Below the pieces are notes generated by a model. That model was not told where the DNA came from, searched no databases, and saw only the letters and a program-made list of their open reading frames with translations. The position numbers and the translations under genes were made by a program. 64,000 nucleotides of DNA from Undaria pinnatifida (lineage: Eukaryota > Sar > Phaeophyceae > Laminariales > Alariaceae). Below are positions 11,840 through 23,205 of this stretch, in pieces. The stretch lies in contig JABAKD010000023.1 in the NCBI GenBank assembly GCA_012845835.1, positions 4,292,200-4,356,199 of the forward strand. The letters are read 5' to 3'. Each line of letters begins with the position of its first letter. Positions within the stretch are counted from its first letter, which is position 1.

Positions 11840-12552
11840 TCCCTTGCTTCCTCTTGCTTAAACGCCCCACTAAGAGAATATCGAAATCCGCCAGAGTAAT
11901 AAACACTTCCACGCCCTGGATATCGCCTCGTTATCTTTTTAGAGCCGTTGATGCTGCTGCTGCAATTCCCACCCACCCCCGACCCCAACGCCCCCTCCTT
12001 CCTCGCCACCCGCAAGACCGCCTAGACCTAGCACCACGCGTATAGCAAACCCCTACATCTCTGCGACCTAAAGCCCTCCCCCCCCGCCCCCCGCCTCCCC
12101 CACCACATTCCCCCCCCCTCCCCCACAAGAAGGATTTGTAGTTTCCACGCACAAGTTGACCTGCCCCACCCATCCCCTCCCCCCTCTCCCCCCCTCAAGC
12201 CCCCCTTGGGATCAAAATCAGGCCCCCACGTCCTTCAAAACTCCGCTCTCCCCTCACCGGATATTCGACTTACAGGATTCACTTGATAAACTGATGCATT
12301 TCGTTCCACAGCTGTCAGAATTTGTACCCCTTAGGAACGGGTTTTATAGTTTCCGCGCACAGACTGACTAACATCACCCTGTTGACCCTGATAGCTACAC
12401 TGTAGTTGCAAGGCGAGTCGACGACCTATATCCTTAATGAGGACACACAACCCGTAATACGCGCGATCGGAGTATCACGCACAGCTTGCAAAGATGAGTT
12501 TCGACAAGATATTCGATCCCGCAGCTGGAGTGTATTTTAATTTTTATAATAT
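11840..12552 (+). mobile_element. Poly-C repeat element, copy B
   Basis: Same family as the copy in the gypsy RT. It starts with CTTGCTTAAACGCCCCAC and AATCCGCCAGAGTAATAAAC, has C-rich tracts at 12068-12125 and 12165-12205, and ends with the fixed 3' block (CGATCGGAGTATCACGC, CAGCTGGAGTGTATTTTAAT). It is shorter than copy A because it has fewer internal sub-repeats. No clear target duplication seen. Confidence 0.8.
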
Positions 12553-12700
12553 ATATGTAGTAGCACTACCCGCTGAGGTACTAAGTCAAGTTATTAAGTA
12601 GCTCAGTGGGCCGTTCTGTTGGATTTCTCCGTGAAATCACGTTGTTTGAAGGCCGTCGTTCGAGCGAGAAGCAAGCAAATTGTGTATTTTGAACGGCACT
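12553..12700 (+). mobile_element. tRNA-derived SINE-like fragment
   Basis: Contains TAGCTCAGTGGGC, a good Pol III A-box (tRNA D-arm) sequence, and a B-box-like GTCGTTCGAGCG downstream. A related copy lies at 22691-22815 (TAGCTTAGTGGGC, TTCGAACGGC). No tRNA cloverleaf can be drawn, so this is a SINE head rather than a tRNA gene. Confidence 0.6.
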
Positions 12701-13924
12701 CTCCAGTTATTGTTCAGATATTAGTGTATGGAGAGGATGCTAAAATAAAACTTGGCGACACATTATTTTCAAATTGGCGTCATCTGTTGTTCCAAAAAAA
12801 ATAATATGTCAACATCGAAATATTGTTTTTGGTTTCATTGTTGTCGTAATGATTGTGATTGTCGTTGCTTTTGTTGCTGTTGATAGTGTTCGTGTACCAA
12901 TTGCTATTGTTTTTGATGCTATTCTTGTTATGATTGCTGTTATTGATGTGTTGTTATTGTTATTTAGAAAAAAGTAGATTTATCCTAAGGTTAACGGATT
13001 AATGAAGTTACTATAATGTACAATAGATTAAACGACTGTCAAAATTCAGGAGCTTGAATGCATCCATGATCCACTGATGAAATACACCATACATCAAACC
13101 CCTAAAAACTATCTCCTATTTGTAACGCTTAACTACAAAAAAATGAATCATAACATAGCACAAATAAGGAAGGTATTATACACCAATATTTTTGAGAATA
13201 TTAGAGCATTATACCTGAATTGACTATGAGGGGGAACATTGAAAACCCAAAAATCCCTCAACATTTGATTAGGAGATACAAAATGATGCATTCCCAATAT
13301 CTAAGATAAAAGTCTAACTTATTTTTTCCTCAACAGACCCAACCTCAACAATATGAAATGTATACACTTACCAACACAGCCAACCCCACGCCTGCAAAAT
13401 TCAATAATAAGTACCAATAATATGACTCTTATAAATTACCGGCCTCTTACTGTCTAGAAGGTACCCACGAAATATACCGTGAAACAGATGAACTAAAATT
13501 TTTGCGTTTCCGTTTCGTGCACGGGTACTTCAATCAAGATCATGGAGAAACAACTACACGAAAAATAACCAATACACTTGTACATTCAGTCGGTATTGGT
13601 TCCTTGCTTCAACCTTCGTCGTGTGCGGAATCAAGGTTGTGAGCTCAGACTTCTGTGCTACAGTACCATCCGGTAGCGACTGAGGGAAAACAGGGAGCCT
13701 TAGTGACATGTTCAAGTGCAGTGCGAAGCGGTTCACGTCCTGTAAATTGAAAGACTTCCTTCGTCTGCGGCAAACATACAGGTGAACATTTGGTGGTGAA
13801 GGAGTTTATCATCCGATTGAATAGATCTGAAAATAAGTGTGGCCCAAGAAAAACGAGAATGACATGTCATGGATGGGATACAAACATTCATTTTGGAGCG
13901 ACCGTAACGAGTCAGGAAGGACCG
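12701..13924. other. AT-rich non-coding region
   Basis: Includes a degenerate ATTGTT/TTGTTG simple-sequence stretch at about 12830-12965. The AT-rich sequence from 12966 to about 13450 shows nothing recognisable. No supported gene. Confidence 0.45.
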
Positions 13925-14033
13925 GATGGACTGGATATACACTGCTGCTGTGCACTGGCTATACAGGGAAAGTACCATGAGTATACCACAGCATGCTGAT
14001 GATGCTCACTAGTAACTGCTGCTGTTCATTGCC
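13925..14033. repeat. Minisatellite, left part (about 74-bp unit)
   Basis: ACTGCTGCTG at 13941 recurs at 14015. The unit includes GTGCACTGGCTATACAGGG, AAGTACCATGAGTATACCAC, and CATGCTGATGATGCTCACTAG. The array breaks off after CATTGCCTATA exactly at the edge of the palindromic element and resumes on the other side of it. Confidence 0.8.
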
Positions 14034-15611
14034 TATAAGCTACTTGCATTAAGGATTTTAAATCGTAATTTCGGCTGTGGGGGGAGAAAAATCGAGAAAA
14101 TAATAACTTGGTTAATGTAGGGTCATGGCCCAGTTTGAGAGGAAAAAAAAGCATAGTAGAATCCCATATAAAAAAATTGAACAATCGACCAGCCAGCCAG
14201 GACACCAACACATCGAGGCACACATCATCTTCCACAGGGCATCCCGGACACACCAGACGGCATCCACAACACCCAAGCACCCTCCCAAAGAGGCTGCCAG
14301 GTTCCTGGTGGACGATCTGCGGGATTGCCCACGACAGACAGGCTGACGCGTCACCAAGAGTGCCCGAAGCGGCGCAAATTTAGCTCTTTGCTACGAACAC
14401 GTAGCAGCCAGCGAGCAATTTTCGAAATCAGAAAGCTCTTCTCACATTCTTTGGAGACCGACGAGCTGTGGCCCACACACAAACGCAACGCGCCACGAGT
14501 GCTCCACCCACGCCAACGCCACAGGTGCGGAAGGCTCAACCGGCCCCATCCCTGGCCCGCAGCAAAGCCTGTTTGCAGCCCACCAACAACAACAGCAGTA
14601 GTAGTATTGCGGCCTTTCAGCGTTTTTGAATATTTTGAGCAGTCTGCTCAATAATCAAAAAGCCACACCGTTTCATGAAAACCCGCGAACAGTTTGAAAT
14701 TCAAAAGCTCGGAGGTCGGAAGACAGGAGGACGACACCATGCAAGGCATACCATAGAAACGGCGGTGGTGCGCCTTTCTTCACCCTGAAGCAGCTCGTCT
14801 CTACCCCTGAGGCAGCCGGTCTCCACTCTTGAAGAAGCCGGTGGTCTCCATCGGTTCGAAGCCTCGAGTTTCCTCCTTTGGAACCCTCCTTGTGTCCCTC
14901 TTGCGCGGCCGTTTCCCATGTTACACCATCGGTGTATCGGCCACTTCCGGTCTTGCAAGGATGACGGCAAAGATGCAACCCTCGATCTTCGGCTAGACGA
15001 TCCAGCCAGATGTTTGTGGCTCGCGAGACGTCACCGGGATGACCAGCAGTGGTCAGGGAAAGACTCGAGAGTTTCATCACTTATTGATGTTGCAAACAAG
15101 ATCGACAAAATCGGCAACACAGATCTTGCCTTTATATTTCTACTGATGCTGTACATCATGACGTGGTAATCGATGACCCGTCCGAGGTGTGCACTTCTAA
15201 ATCGTTTCATATTGTTTTTAGTCTCTGTCGCGTCTCCCCCTCCTCTGGCATCAAACCCAATCCAACCACATTCTCCACATACATCAAACTTCATTGTCAT
15301 CAGAGCCTTCAAACCGTTTTGTTTTGTTCCCAGCAGTTTAGCACATCATCAACAGCAGTTGAGCACATTTTCAACAGCAGTTGAGCACGTCATCAACGCA
15401 CGAGAGTGACAGAAAATTGCGCCGCAGTAACCCACACAGCAGCAGCAGCACAGCAGCCTGTACGCGGTCGGTAGTCAGCGTCGAGGATAGGAACCGGTCG
15501 CTGGGCTCCCTGCCGTGTGTACTGATACCCTGCCGTGATGTTTGCTGCGGTGTAATTTTTCGTTCTGCAACAATACCTCTCGTTCATACTCCCAGCCTAA
15601 ACTTCCCAGAA

Positions 15612-16070
15612 TCATGAAAAATATACTACCAGGTACAGCACAGCCGGTAGCATGACCAGAAGATTGTTTGTTATGTGTGGTGAGTACACCCGGCGTCCGT
15701 GCTCATTATTCAACCTAGAGACATACAAAGTATATGTGAGACAGGGTAAACAACATAGTCTAATGAAGCAAGTCAAATGCCGGCGTACCGGGCACAACAG
15801 CAAAACAAAACGAGCGAGACCATAATATAAGGCAAAATTTGAAACTAAAAATGAAAACGCCAGGGGCCCTGAAGAAGGAGAGATGCAAAAAAGCCAGAAC
15901 GGCTGCAAGAGAAACAACCTACGTGCTGGTGAAGGGAAACAGCTAACTATTATTGCACGGACGAAACAACAGGAGACAGAGGAAGATACCGGCCTAAGGC
16001 CGGCGGGGAGGGAAAACAAGGAAACAAAGAGAGAAAAAAGGCAACAGCTGAAAACCAACAGAGAAAGCAA
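15612..16070 (-). CDS. Unrecognised 152-aa open frame, left arm copy
   Basis: The frame encodes a hydrophobic, Cys/Leu/Phe/Ser-rich protein starting MLSLLVFSCCLFSLF and containing several possible membrane-spanning stretches. Its partner in the right arm (19751-20209) differs at one residue. The DNA is pyrimidine-rich on the coding strand, which by itself favours hydrophobic open frames, so equal preservation may simply reflect the youth of the duplication. No family recognised; expression is unknown. Confidence 0.2.
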   Translation of the reverse strand: MLSLLVFSCCLFSLFVSLFSLPAGLRPVSSSVSCCFVRAIIVSCFPSPARRLFLLQPFWLFCISPSSGPLAFSFLVSNFALYYGLARFVLLLCPVRRHLTCFIRLCCLPCLTYTLYVSRLNNEHGRRVYSPHITNNLLVMLPAVLYLVVYFS

Positions 16071-16269
16071 TACAACAAGTAAATGGCATTACTGCCGCGT
16101 TCGCGCTTCCCCCTTCGATCTCGATGAATACACACAAAAAATAACATTTCCGCTCACTGTATTGTTTAGGGCTATACCATAGTACTTGAACATGCTCCAC
16201 AAAATAGTCAAACCGGTAGCTTACCACACCATGTACCATTTCGATTCGGCATTCATCTACAGCTGTATC

Positions 16270-17500
16270 GATACCCCCCCCCCCCCCCCCCCCCCCCCCC
16301 CTACCTCCAGTTTGCCCTTGTTGCTGTTCTTGGTGTCCACTGCTGTGTGGATTAGATAGCTCTTATCCGCCTCGGTCCTATGCCATTTCGCCATTAAGCG
16401 GCCCGCCGCGTTGACGACCCCCCGGTACCAGTTTCCACTGCTCTTAGCCGCCCCGGACCATAGCACACTCTTTACTCCCAACAGCAAAGCGGGGTTGTCC
16501 GTTGAATGCTTTGATATCGTCTGCTACAGCTTGGGCCCAGTTCTATTTCTGGTCGGCCTGGTCCCGGGTTTTACCCACACCAACCATCGTCCCGAACATC
16601 ACCCGATGAGTCAGCCGCTCAGTTGTCGTCCTTTGTACGGCTCCCGTGAAGAGGAGGTGGCTTTTTGCCTGGTCGTCTCAACGCTTTCACATGGTGTTGA
16701 GGGTCTTGGCGGTGGACTTATGGTGGTCGGTGCGTTGTCGGCGCTGGGAGCCAAAATCGGTCAGCAGGAGGTTTGAGGGTGCCGTTCATAAGTCAGCGAA
16801 GTGCCTCTGGCAGAGATCCCGAGCCACACGCCCGTACTGCAGGGTGTGTATCACCTCGGTCTTAGCAGGCGCACCTTCAGTATGAACGAAGCATCTTCCA
16901 TATCGTGCAGCTCACGCTTGGAACGATCGTAGAATGTCCAGCTTGAAACGATCGCAGCATGCCCACGCGATTGGGATCCGTCGATAATTTATGGCGTAAT
17001 GTCGGCGCTTTCGTTGATAAGACGGCGCGCAGGCACAGAAAATGCATCGTCTGCATACATACCTCTGGCTCGCCGTTTCGATAACAAGCGGTGGGGCCGG
17101 GAGAACCTTGTTGAGAGTGCGGGGCGGCGTTGTCTCTTTTTTCGTTTCGCGCACGGTGAGGCCTGCTGTTTCGAAAACGGTCACAATGACAGGATTTTCC
17201 GTTGATTTACACACAACGCCTGCATCGTCAGCGTACCGTATATCACGGACTGGCCTCCGTACATATGCCAGTGGTTCAACCTCCAACCCGCCCTCCCCGA
17301 AGTCCTCCTCGAGGTGCACCAAGTCCTCAAAAAATCTGGGTCCTCACTGCAACTTAGCGGAACGGAATGTATCGCTGTGCGGCGAAAAATACATTGCGAA
17401 GAAGCGGCGACAGTACACATCCTTGCCACAATCCCTGAGTGGCGTCATGCCATTCATAGTGTTCACCGTCATCCATACGCACGAGAGCTCGCATGCATTT
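16270..17500 (-). pseudogene. LINE reverse transcriptase remnant, left arm
   Basis: Read on the minus strand. At about 17380-17500 it has MDDGEH and QGLWQGCVLSPLLRNVFFA, the RT fingers/palm motif of non-LTR elements. At about 17216-17250 it has IRYADDAGVV, the catalytic motif. Further on, WYRGVV and LMAKWHKTE match the C-terminal region of the same kind of LINE (compare the element at 62963-64000). The QGLWQG and YADD segments are in different frames and stops follow, so it is inactive. It is truncated at its 5' side where the arm ends. No endonuclease domain is seen. Confidence 0.75.
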
Positions 17501-17542
17501 TCGTGGAACAGGCCAACAACGGAAAATATTTTCTCGGATACG

Positions 17543-18289
17543 CATTCCAACAACACACTCAACACTACGGCATATTTTTTTGTCATATATATCTTGATCA
17601 ATCAGCAGGCTCGGCGTAGATGAGAGGGGCAACAGCGCTGGGTTCAGTCAACGGCACAAACAAGCAGTTCCGCGAAACCCGTGCGAGCCCCTCCACAGTA
17701 AAGCGCGGTCCTACACTACCCAGCCCGCATCAAGGGGGTGCTGTGTTGTTTTTGTTGTACATGAATGAGAGTTTTTGCTTTTTCGGGAGAAGCGAGCAAG
17801 GGCCGCATTGAATATGTTTTGTCACAGCACTGTGGAGGTAAAGCGCGGACTCTAAGAAAGCAAGATGACTGTGAGATAGGCACACTCCACACAGACAAAG
17901 CACAGACAGTGGGCGCCCACGCCCACGCCGAGCACGCCATTTCTGCAGGCCTCTGGCATGGCCTGCACGATGGATTCCACAGATTTGTTTTTTTTTTCAA
18001 ATACGTGACATCATCGACCGATCGCTTCCTGCTTTGAATGGATAACGACCAATGACAGCGATTAGCCCATTTGTGGTCTATTCAACGACTGGGTACAGAT
18101 TGAATTTGGCTTTTGATTGCTATCGTAATAATTAAAAATATTTGAATTTTTTAGGAAAATACGGGCATGCGTTGGCTTTCGCGTCTACTCAGAAAAGCCG
18201 CGCGGGAGGTGGAACTGTGACGATGGCGCCATGGCGTCGTTCCTGTCGACGGCCACGTTCTCATGCACAAGTATCGAGCACGCGGATGA
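17543..18289. other. Unique spacer between the arms of the palindromic element
   Basis: 747 bp present once. It contains short open frames on both strands with no recognised family, and no transposase motif. It forms the loop of the potential hairpin. Confidence 0.7.
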
Positions 18290-18339
18290 CGTATCCGAGA
18301 AAATATTTTCCGTTGTTGGCCTGTTCCACGAAAAAGCTT

Positions 18340-19525
18340 GCGAGCTCTCGTGCGTATGGATGACGGTGAACACTATGAATGGCATGACGCCACTCAGGGA
18401 TTGTGGCAAGGATGTGTACTGTTGCCGCTTCTTCGCAATGTATTTTTCGCTGCACAGCGATACATTCCGTTCCGCTAAGTTGCAGTGGGGACCCAGACTT
18501 TTTGAGGACTTGGTGCACCTCGAGGAGGACTTCGGGGAGGGCGGGTTGGAGGTTGAACCACTGGCACATGTACGGAAGCCAGTCCGTGATATACGGTACG
18601 CTGACGATGCAGGCGTTGTGTGTAAATCAACGGAAAATCCTGTCATTGTGACCGTTTTCGAAACAGCAGGCCTCACCGTGTGCGAAACGAAAAAAGAGAC
18701 AACGCCGCCCCGCACTCTCAACAAGGTTCTCCCGGCCCCACCGCTTGTTATCGAAACGGCGGGCCAGAAGTATGTATGCAGACGATGCATTTTTTGTGCC
18801 TGCGCGCCGTCTTATCAACGAAAGCGCCGACATTACGCCATAAATTATCGACGGATCCCACTCGCGTGGACATGCTGCGATCGTTTCAAGCTGGACATTC
18901 TACGATCGTTCCAAGCGTGAGCTGCACGATATGGAATATGCTTCGTTCATACTGAAGGTGCGCCTGCTAAGACCGAGGTGATACACACCCTGCAGTACGG
19001 GCGTGTGGCTCGGGATCTCTGCCAGAGGCACTTCGCTGACTTATGAACGGCACCCTCAAACCTCCTGCTAACCGATTTTGGCTCCCAGCGCCGACAACGC
19101 ACCGACCACCATAAGTCCACCGCCAAAACCCTCAACACCATGTGAAAGCGTTGAGACGACCACGCAAAAGCCACCTCCTCTTTGCGGGAGCCGTACAAAG
19201 GACGACAACTGAGCGGCTGACTCATCCGTTGATGTTCGGGACGATGGTTGGTGTGGGTAAAACCCGGGACCAAGCCGACCAGAAAATACCTGGGCCCAAG
19301 CTGTAGCAGACGATGTCAAAGCATTCAACGGACAACCCCGCTTTGCTGTTGGGAGTAAAGAGTGTGCTATGGTCCGGGGCGGCTAAGAGGAGTGGAAACT
19401 GGTACCGGGGGGTCGTCAACGCGGCGGGCCGCTTAATGGCGAAATGGCATAAGACCGAGACGGATAAGAGGTATCTAATCCACACAGCAGTGGACACCAA
19501 GAACAGCAACAAGGGCAAACTGGAG
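18340..19525 (+). pseudogene. LINE reverse transcriptase remnant, right arm
   Basis: Mirror image of the left-arm remnant. QGLWQGCVLLPLL lies at about 18396-18436 and IRYADDAGVV at 18591-18620. Residual thumb and C-terminal motifs follow (DRSKRELHDMED near 18910, CESVETT near 19150, WYRGVVNAAGRLMAKW near 19400). Frameshifts and stops separate these motifs. The two remnants run head to head from the spacer outward, both 5'-truncated near the same point, showing that the LINE fragment was inside the arm before or during the inverted duplication. Confidence 0.75.
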
Positions 19526-19750
19526 GTAGGGGGGGGGGGGGGGGGGGTATCGATACAGCTGTGGATGAATGCCGAATCGAAATGGTACATGGTGTGGTAA
19601 GCTACCGGTTTGACTATTTTGTGGAGCATGTTCAAGTACTATGGTATAGCCCTAAACAATACAGTGAGCGGAAATGTTATTTTTTGTGTGTATTCATCGA
19701 GATCAAAGGGGGAAGCGCGAACGCGGCAGTAATGCCATTTACTTGTTGTA

Positions 19751-20209
19751 TTGCTTTCTCTGTTGGTTTTCAGCCGTTGCCTTTTTTCTCTCTTTGTTTC
19801 CTTGTTTTCCCTCCCCGCCGGCCTTAGGCCGGTATCTTCCTCTGTCTCCTGTTGTTTCGTCCGTGCAATAATAGTTAGCTGTTTCCCTTCACCAGCACGT
19901 AGGTTGTTTCTCTTGCAGCCGTTCTGGCTTTTTTGCATCTCTCCTTCTTCAGGGCCCCTGGCGTTTTCATTTTTAGTTTCAAATTTTGCCTTATATTATG
20001 GTCTCGCTCGTTTTGTTTTGCTGTTGTGCCCGGTACGCCGGCATTTGACTTGCTTCATTAGACTATGTTGTTTACCCTGTCTCACATATACTTTGTATGT
20101 CTCTAGGTTGAATAATGAGCACGGACGCCGGGTGTACTCACCACACATAACAAACAATCTTCTGGTCATGCTACCGGCTGTGCTGTACCTGGTAGTATAT
20201 TTTTCATGA
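19751..20209 (+). CDS. Unrecognised 152-aa open frame, right arm copy
   Basis: One-residue variant (Cys to Arg near residue 9) of the left-arm frame. Hydrophobic segments at roughly residues 1-25, 33-47 and 60-95. No homologue recognised. The frame begins just downstream of the LINE remnant and could be only a by-product of pyrimidine-rich DNA. Confidence 0.2.
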   Translation: MLSLLVFSRCLFSLFVSLFSLPAGLRPVSSSVSCCFVRAIIVSCFPSPARRLFLLQPFWLFCISPSSGPLAFSFLVSNFALYYGLARFVLLLCPVRRHLTCFIRLCCLPCLTYTLYVSRLNNEHGRRVYSPHITNNLLVMLPAVLYLVVYFS

Positions 20210-21772
20210 TTCTGGGAAGTTTAGGCTGGGAGTATGAACAAGAGGTATTGTTGCAGAACGAAAAATTACACCGCAGCAAACATCACGGCAGGGTATCAGT
20301 ACACACGGCAGGGAGCCCAGCGACCGGTTCCTACCCTGGACGCTGACTACCGACCGCTGTGCTGCTGCTGCTGTGTGGGTTACTGCGGCGCAATTTTCTG
20401 TCACTCTCGTGCGTTGATGACGTGCTCAACAACTGCTGTTGATAATGTGCTCAACTGCTGTTGATGATGTGCTAAACTGCTGGGAACAAAACAAAACGGT
20501 TTGAAGGCTCTGATGACAATGAAGTTTGATGTATGTGGAGAATGTGGTTGGATTGGGTTTCATGCCAGAGGAGGGGGAGACGCGACAGAGACTAAAAACA
20601 ATATGAAACGATTTAGAAGTGCACACCTCGGACGGGTCATCGATTACCACGTCATGATGTACAGCAGCAGTAGAAATTTAAAGGCAAGATCTGTGTTGCC
20701 GATTTTGTCGATCTTGTTTGCAACATCAATAAGTGATGAAACTCTCGAGTGTTTCCCTGACCACTGCTGGTCATCCCGGTGACGTCTCGCGAGCCACAAA
20801 CATCTGGCTGGATCGTCTAGCCGAAGATCGAGGGTTGCATCTGTGCCGTCCTCCTTGCAAGACCGGAAGTGGCCGATACACCGATGGTGTAAAATGGGAA
20901 ACGGCCGCGCAAGAGGGACACAAGGAGGGTTCCAAAGGAGGAAACTCGAGGCTTCGAACCGATGGAGACCACCGGCTTCTTCAAGAGTGGAGACCGGCTG
21001 CCTCAGGGGTAGAGACGAGCTGCTTCAGGGTGAAGAAAGGCGCACCACCGCCGTGTCTATGGTATGCCTTGCATGGTGTCGTCCTCCTGTCTTCCGATCT
21101 CCGAGCTTTTGAATTTCAAACTGTTCGCGGGTTTTCATGAAACGGTGTGGCTTTTTGATTATTGAGCAGACTGCTCAAAATATTCAAAACGCCGAAAGGC
21201 CGCACTACTACTGCTGTTGTTGGTGGGCTGCAAACAGGCTTTGCTGCGGGCCAGGGATGGGGCCGGTTGAGCCTTCCGCACCTGTGGCGTTGGCGTGGGT
21301 GGAGCACTCGTGGCGCGTTGCGTTTGTGTGTGGGTCACAGCTCGTCGGTCTCCAAAGAACGTGAGGAGAGCCTTCTGATTTCGAAAATTGCTTGCTGGTT
21401 GCTACGTGTTCGTAGCAAAGAGCTAAATTTGCGCCGCTTCGGGCACTCTTGGTGACGCGTCAGCCTGTCTGCCATGGGCAATCCCGCAGATCGTCCACCA
21501 GAAACCTGGCAGCCTCTTCTGGAGGGTGCTCGGGTGTTGAGGATGCCGTCTGGTGTGTCCGGGATGCCCTGTGGAAGATGATGTGTGCCTCGATGTGTTG
21601 GTGTCCTGGCTGGCTGGTCGATTGTTCAATTTTTTTATATGGGATTCTACTATGCTTTTTTTTCCTCTCAAACTGGGCCATGACCCTACATTAACCAAGT
21701 TATTATTTTCTCGATTTTTCTCCCCCCACAGCCGAAATTACGATTTAAAATCCTTAATGCAAGTAGCTTATA

Positions 21773-22200
21773 CAAGGGAAGTACCATGAGTATACCACAA
21801 CGTGCTGATCATTCCGAAACATGCTGATTATACTCACTAGTCACTGCTGCTGTGCACTGCCTGTACAACGGAAGTGCCACGAGTTTACCACAACATGCTG
21901 ATGATGCCCACTAGTCGGGATCATAACTCGTCGGCTCACAAGTCATGCTCACAACTCGGGGTTGTTTTCCATGATGAGTAGTGTACTTCCAGTTCATCGA
22001 CTCTATGACGGGATGGACCGGAAATACACTTCTGCTGTGCACTGCCTATACAAAGAAAGTATCGTTGAGTACCTGGTATACCACAACATACTGATGATCC
22101 TCATTTGTCACTGCTGCTGATCACTGCCTATGCAGAGGAAGTACCATAAGTATACCACAACATTCTGATCATACCATAACATGCTAACCATACCATCGTG
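21773..22200. repeat. Minisatellite, right part
   Basis: Continues the unit interrupted at 14033: CAAGGGAAGTACCATGAG, TATACCACAACGTGCTGAT, ACTCACTAGTCACTGCTGCTG, GTGCACTGCCTGTACAA, repeated about five times with decay. Together with 13925-14033 it defines the target of the palindromic element. Confidence 0.85.
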
Positions 22201-22319
22201 CAAAAATTGGAAACTAAACTTCTTCCCGACGACGCTTATTTCCTGGCTGCCTCGAGGCGCTTTTGCCCTCTATCGTAGCTACTACTGCTGCTGTGACTCG
22301 GTTCCCTTCGGCCCAGTGG

Positions 22320-22690
22320 GCATAGTGCTATATAACCAACGAGGGACGTGTAGTGAGTACGATTCTCACCGAGATCATATTTAGGATTCAGAAGAGTGCG
22401 CACTGGAGACGTTATGAATGGTTGTCATAGTTGTTAGTGTTTTCCTGAGTATTACTAGCGGTAGTACATGGAGAGGCGATAGCTCCGGATAATGCTCTTG
22501 CGAAGTCGGCGATAATTAATTAACGAACTCGAAAACATAGTTCAATGTTTTTCTAGCATAACCCAATAAGTTTCTGATACACGTGACAGTGGATAGTGCT
22601 ATGTGTCGTGAGTTCGATACTCACCGATTTCATATTTGTCTTTTCAAGCGTGCGCGCTGACGACATTATGACTGGCTGTTTTGGTAGATT
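22320..22690 (+). mobile_element. SINE-like repeat R, tandem dimer (copy 2)
   Basis: T-arm-like motifs GTGAGTACGATTCTCACC (about 22350) and GTGAGTTCGATACTCACC (about 22610) recur about 260 bp apart, each followed by a related body with GCGCGC/GCGCAC and GACG(AC)ATTATGA. Between them are GTAGTACATGGAGAGG and GCGAAGTCGGCGATAAT, which match copy 1 at 9600-9660. It is an older, more diverged copy than 9510 and 52197. Confidence 0.65.
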
Positions 22691-22815
22691 AACATACTAT
22701 ATAGCACTACACATTGAGCTACTGAGTTACGTGATTGAGTAGCTTAGTGGGCAGTGCTGTAGAATTTCTCGGTCAAATCGCTTTGTTCGAACGGCGCTGT
22801 CCAACTCCTTCCTTG
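22691..22815 (+). mobile_element. tRNA-derived SINE-like fragment
   Basis: Partner of 12553-12700: TAGCACTAC, TGAGTAGCTTAGTGGGC (A-box-like) and TTGTTCGAACGGC (B-box-like). No cloverleaf possible. Confidence 0.6.
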
Positions 22816-23133
22816 TCCATCCCTATCAATACCTACCTACGCGTACTACGTACGTACGGGAGGTAAGAAACACCTCCGGGAGTCTGCGACGATTTGGATT
22901 TTAGATGTCTCGGCATTTTTTTTTCCGAGAACGGGTCAACGCGTGGCGTACTAGTCTAATCGATGACACAGCAGCAATCCATAGCAGTAGTAATAGATAT
23001 ACCTTCTTGACAGCATGTCGTGTGCGCGAGCAATCGATGATACACAGCAGTAAATATTCTGTAACAATAGTCGACGATGCATAGTTTATACCTGGTACGC
23101 TGTTTTCAAATTCCGAGCGTCAGGAGCAGCAGT

Positions 23134-23205
<72 letters not shown>

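Larger units (their letters stand above)
14034..17542. repeat. Left arm of the palindromic element (3509 bp)
   Basis: Reverse complement of the right arm from the outer TATA to CTCGGATACG at the inner edge. Divergence is uneven: about 5% by eye in 14250-14470 and about 1% around 15950-16090. A 33-C tract (about 16268-16300) matches a shorter G tract (about 19527-19548) in the other arm. Minus-strand frames of 135 aa (14673-15080) and 93 aa (15031-15312) have near-identical partners in the right arm; neither resembles a known protein. Confidence 0.9.
14034..21772. mobile_element. Giant palindromic (foldback-like) element with 3.5-kb terminal inverted repeats
   Basis: Two long arms (14034-17542 and 18290-21772) are reverse complements of each other with only a few percent mismatches and small length changes, separated by a 747-bp unique spacer. 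The outer ends begin AGCTACTTGCATTAAGG and are flanked by TATA on both sides. Because TATA is its own complement, the target duplication could be 2 or 4 bp. The flanks are the two halves of one minisatellite unit, so the whole 7.7 kb appears to have been inserted as a block. No transposase is visible. Each arm carries a decayed LINE reverse transcriptase and other open frames. Possible readings: a giant foldback element, a non-autonomous TIR element with captured cargo, or an inverted dimer formed during insertion. Confidence 0.85.
18290..21772. repeat. Right arm of the palindromic element (3483 bp)
   Basis: Starts at CGTATCCGAGAAAATATT, the exact complement of the inner edge of the left arm, and ends in AGCTTATA. 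Plus-strand frames of 93 aa (20501-20782) and 135 aa (20733-21140) mirror those of the left arm. A 22-bp sub-repeat based on GTGCTCAACTGCTGTTGA occurs about three times at 20420-20480, and in complement at 15345-15395. Confidence 0.9.
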
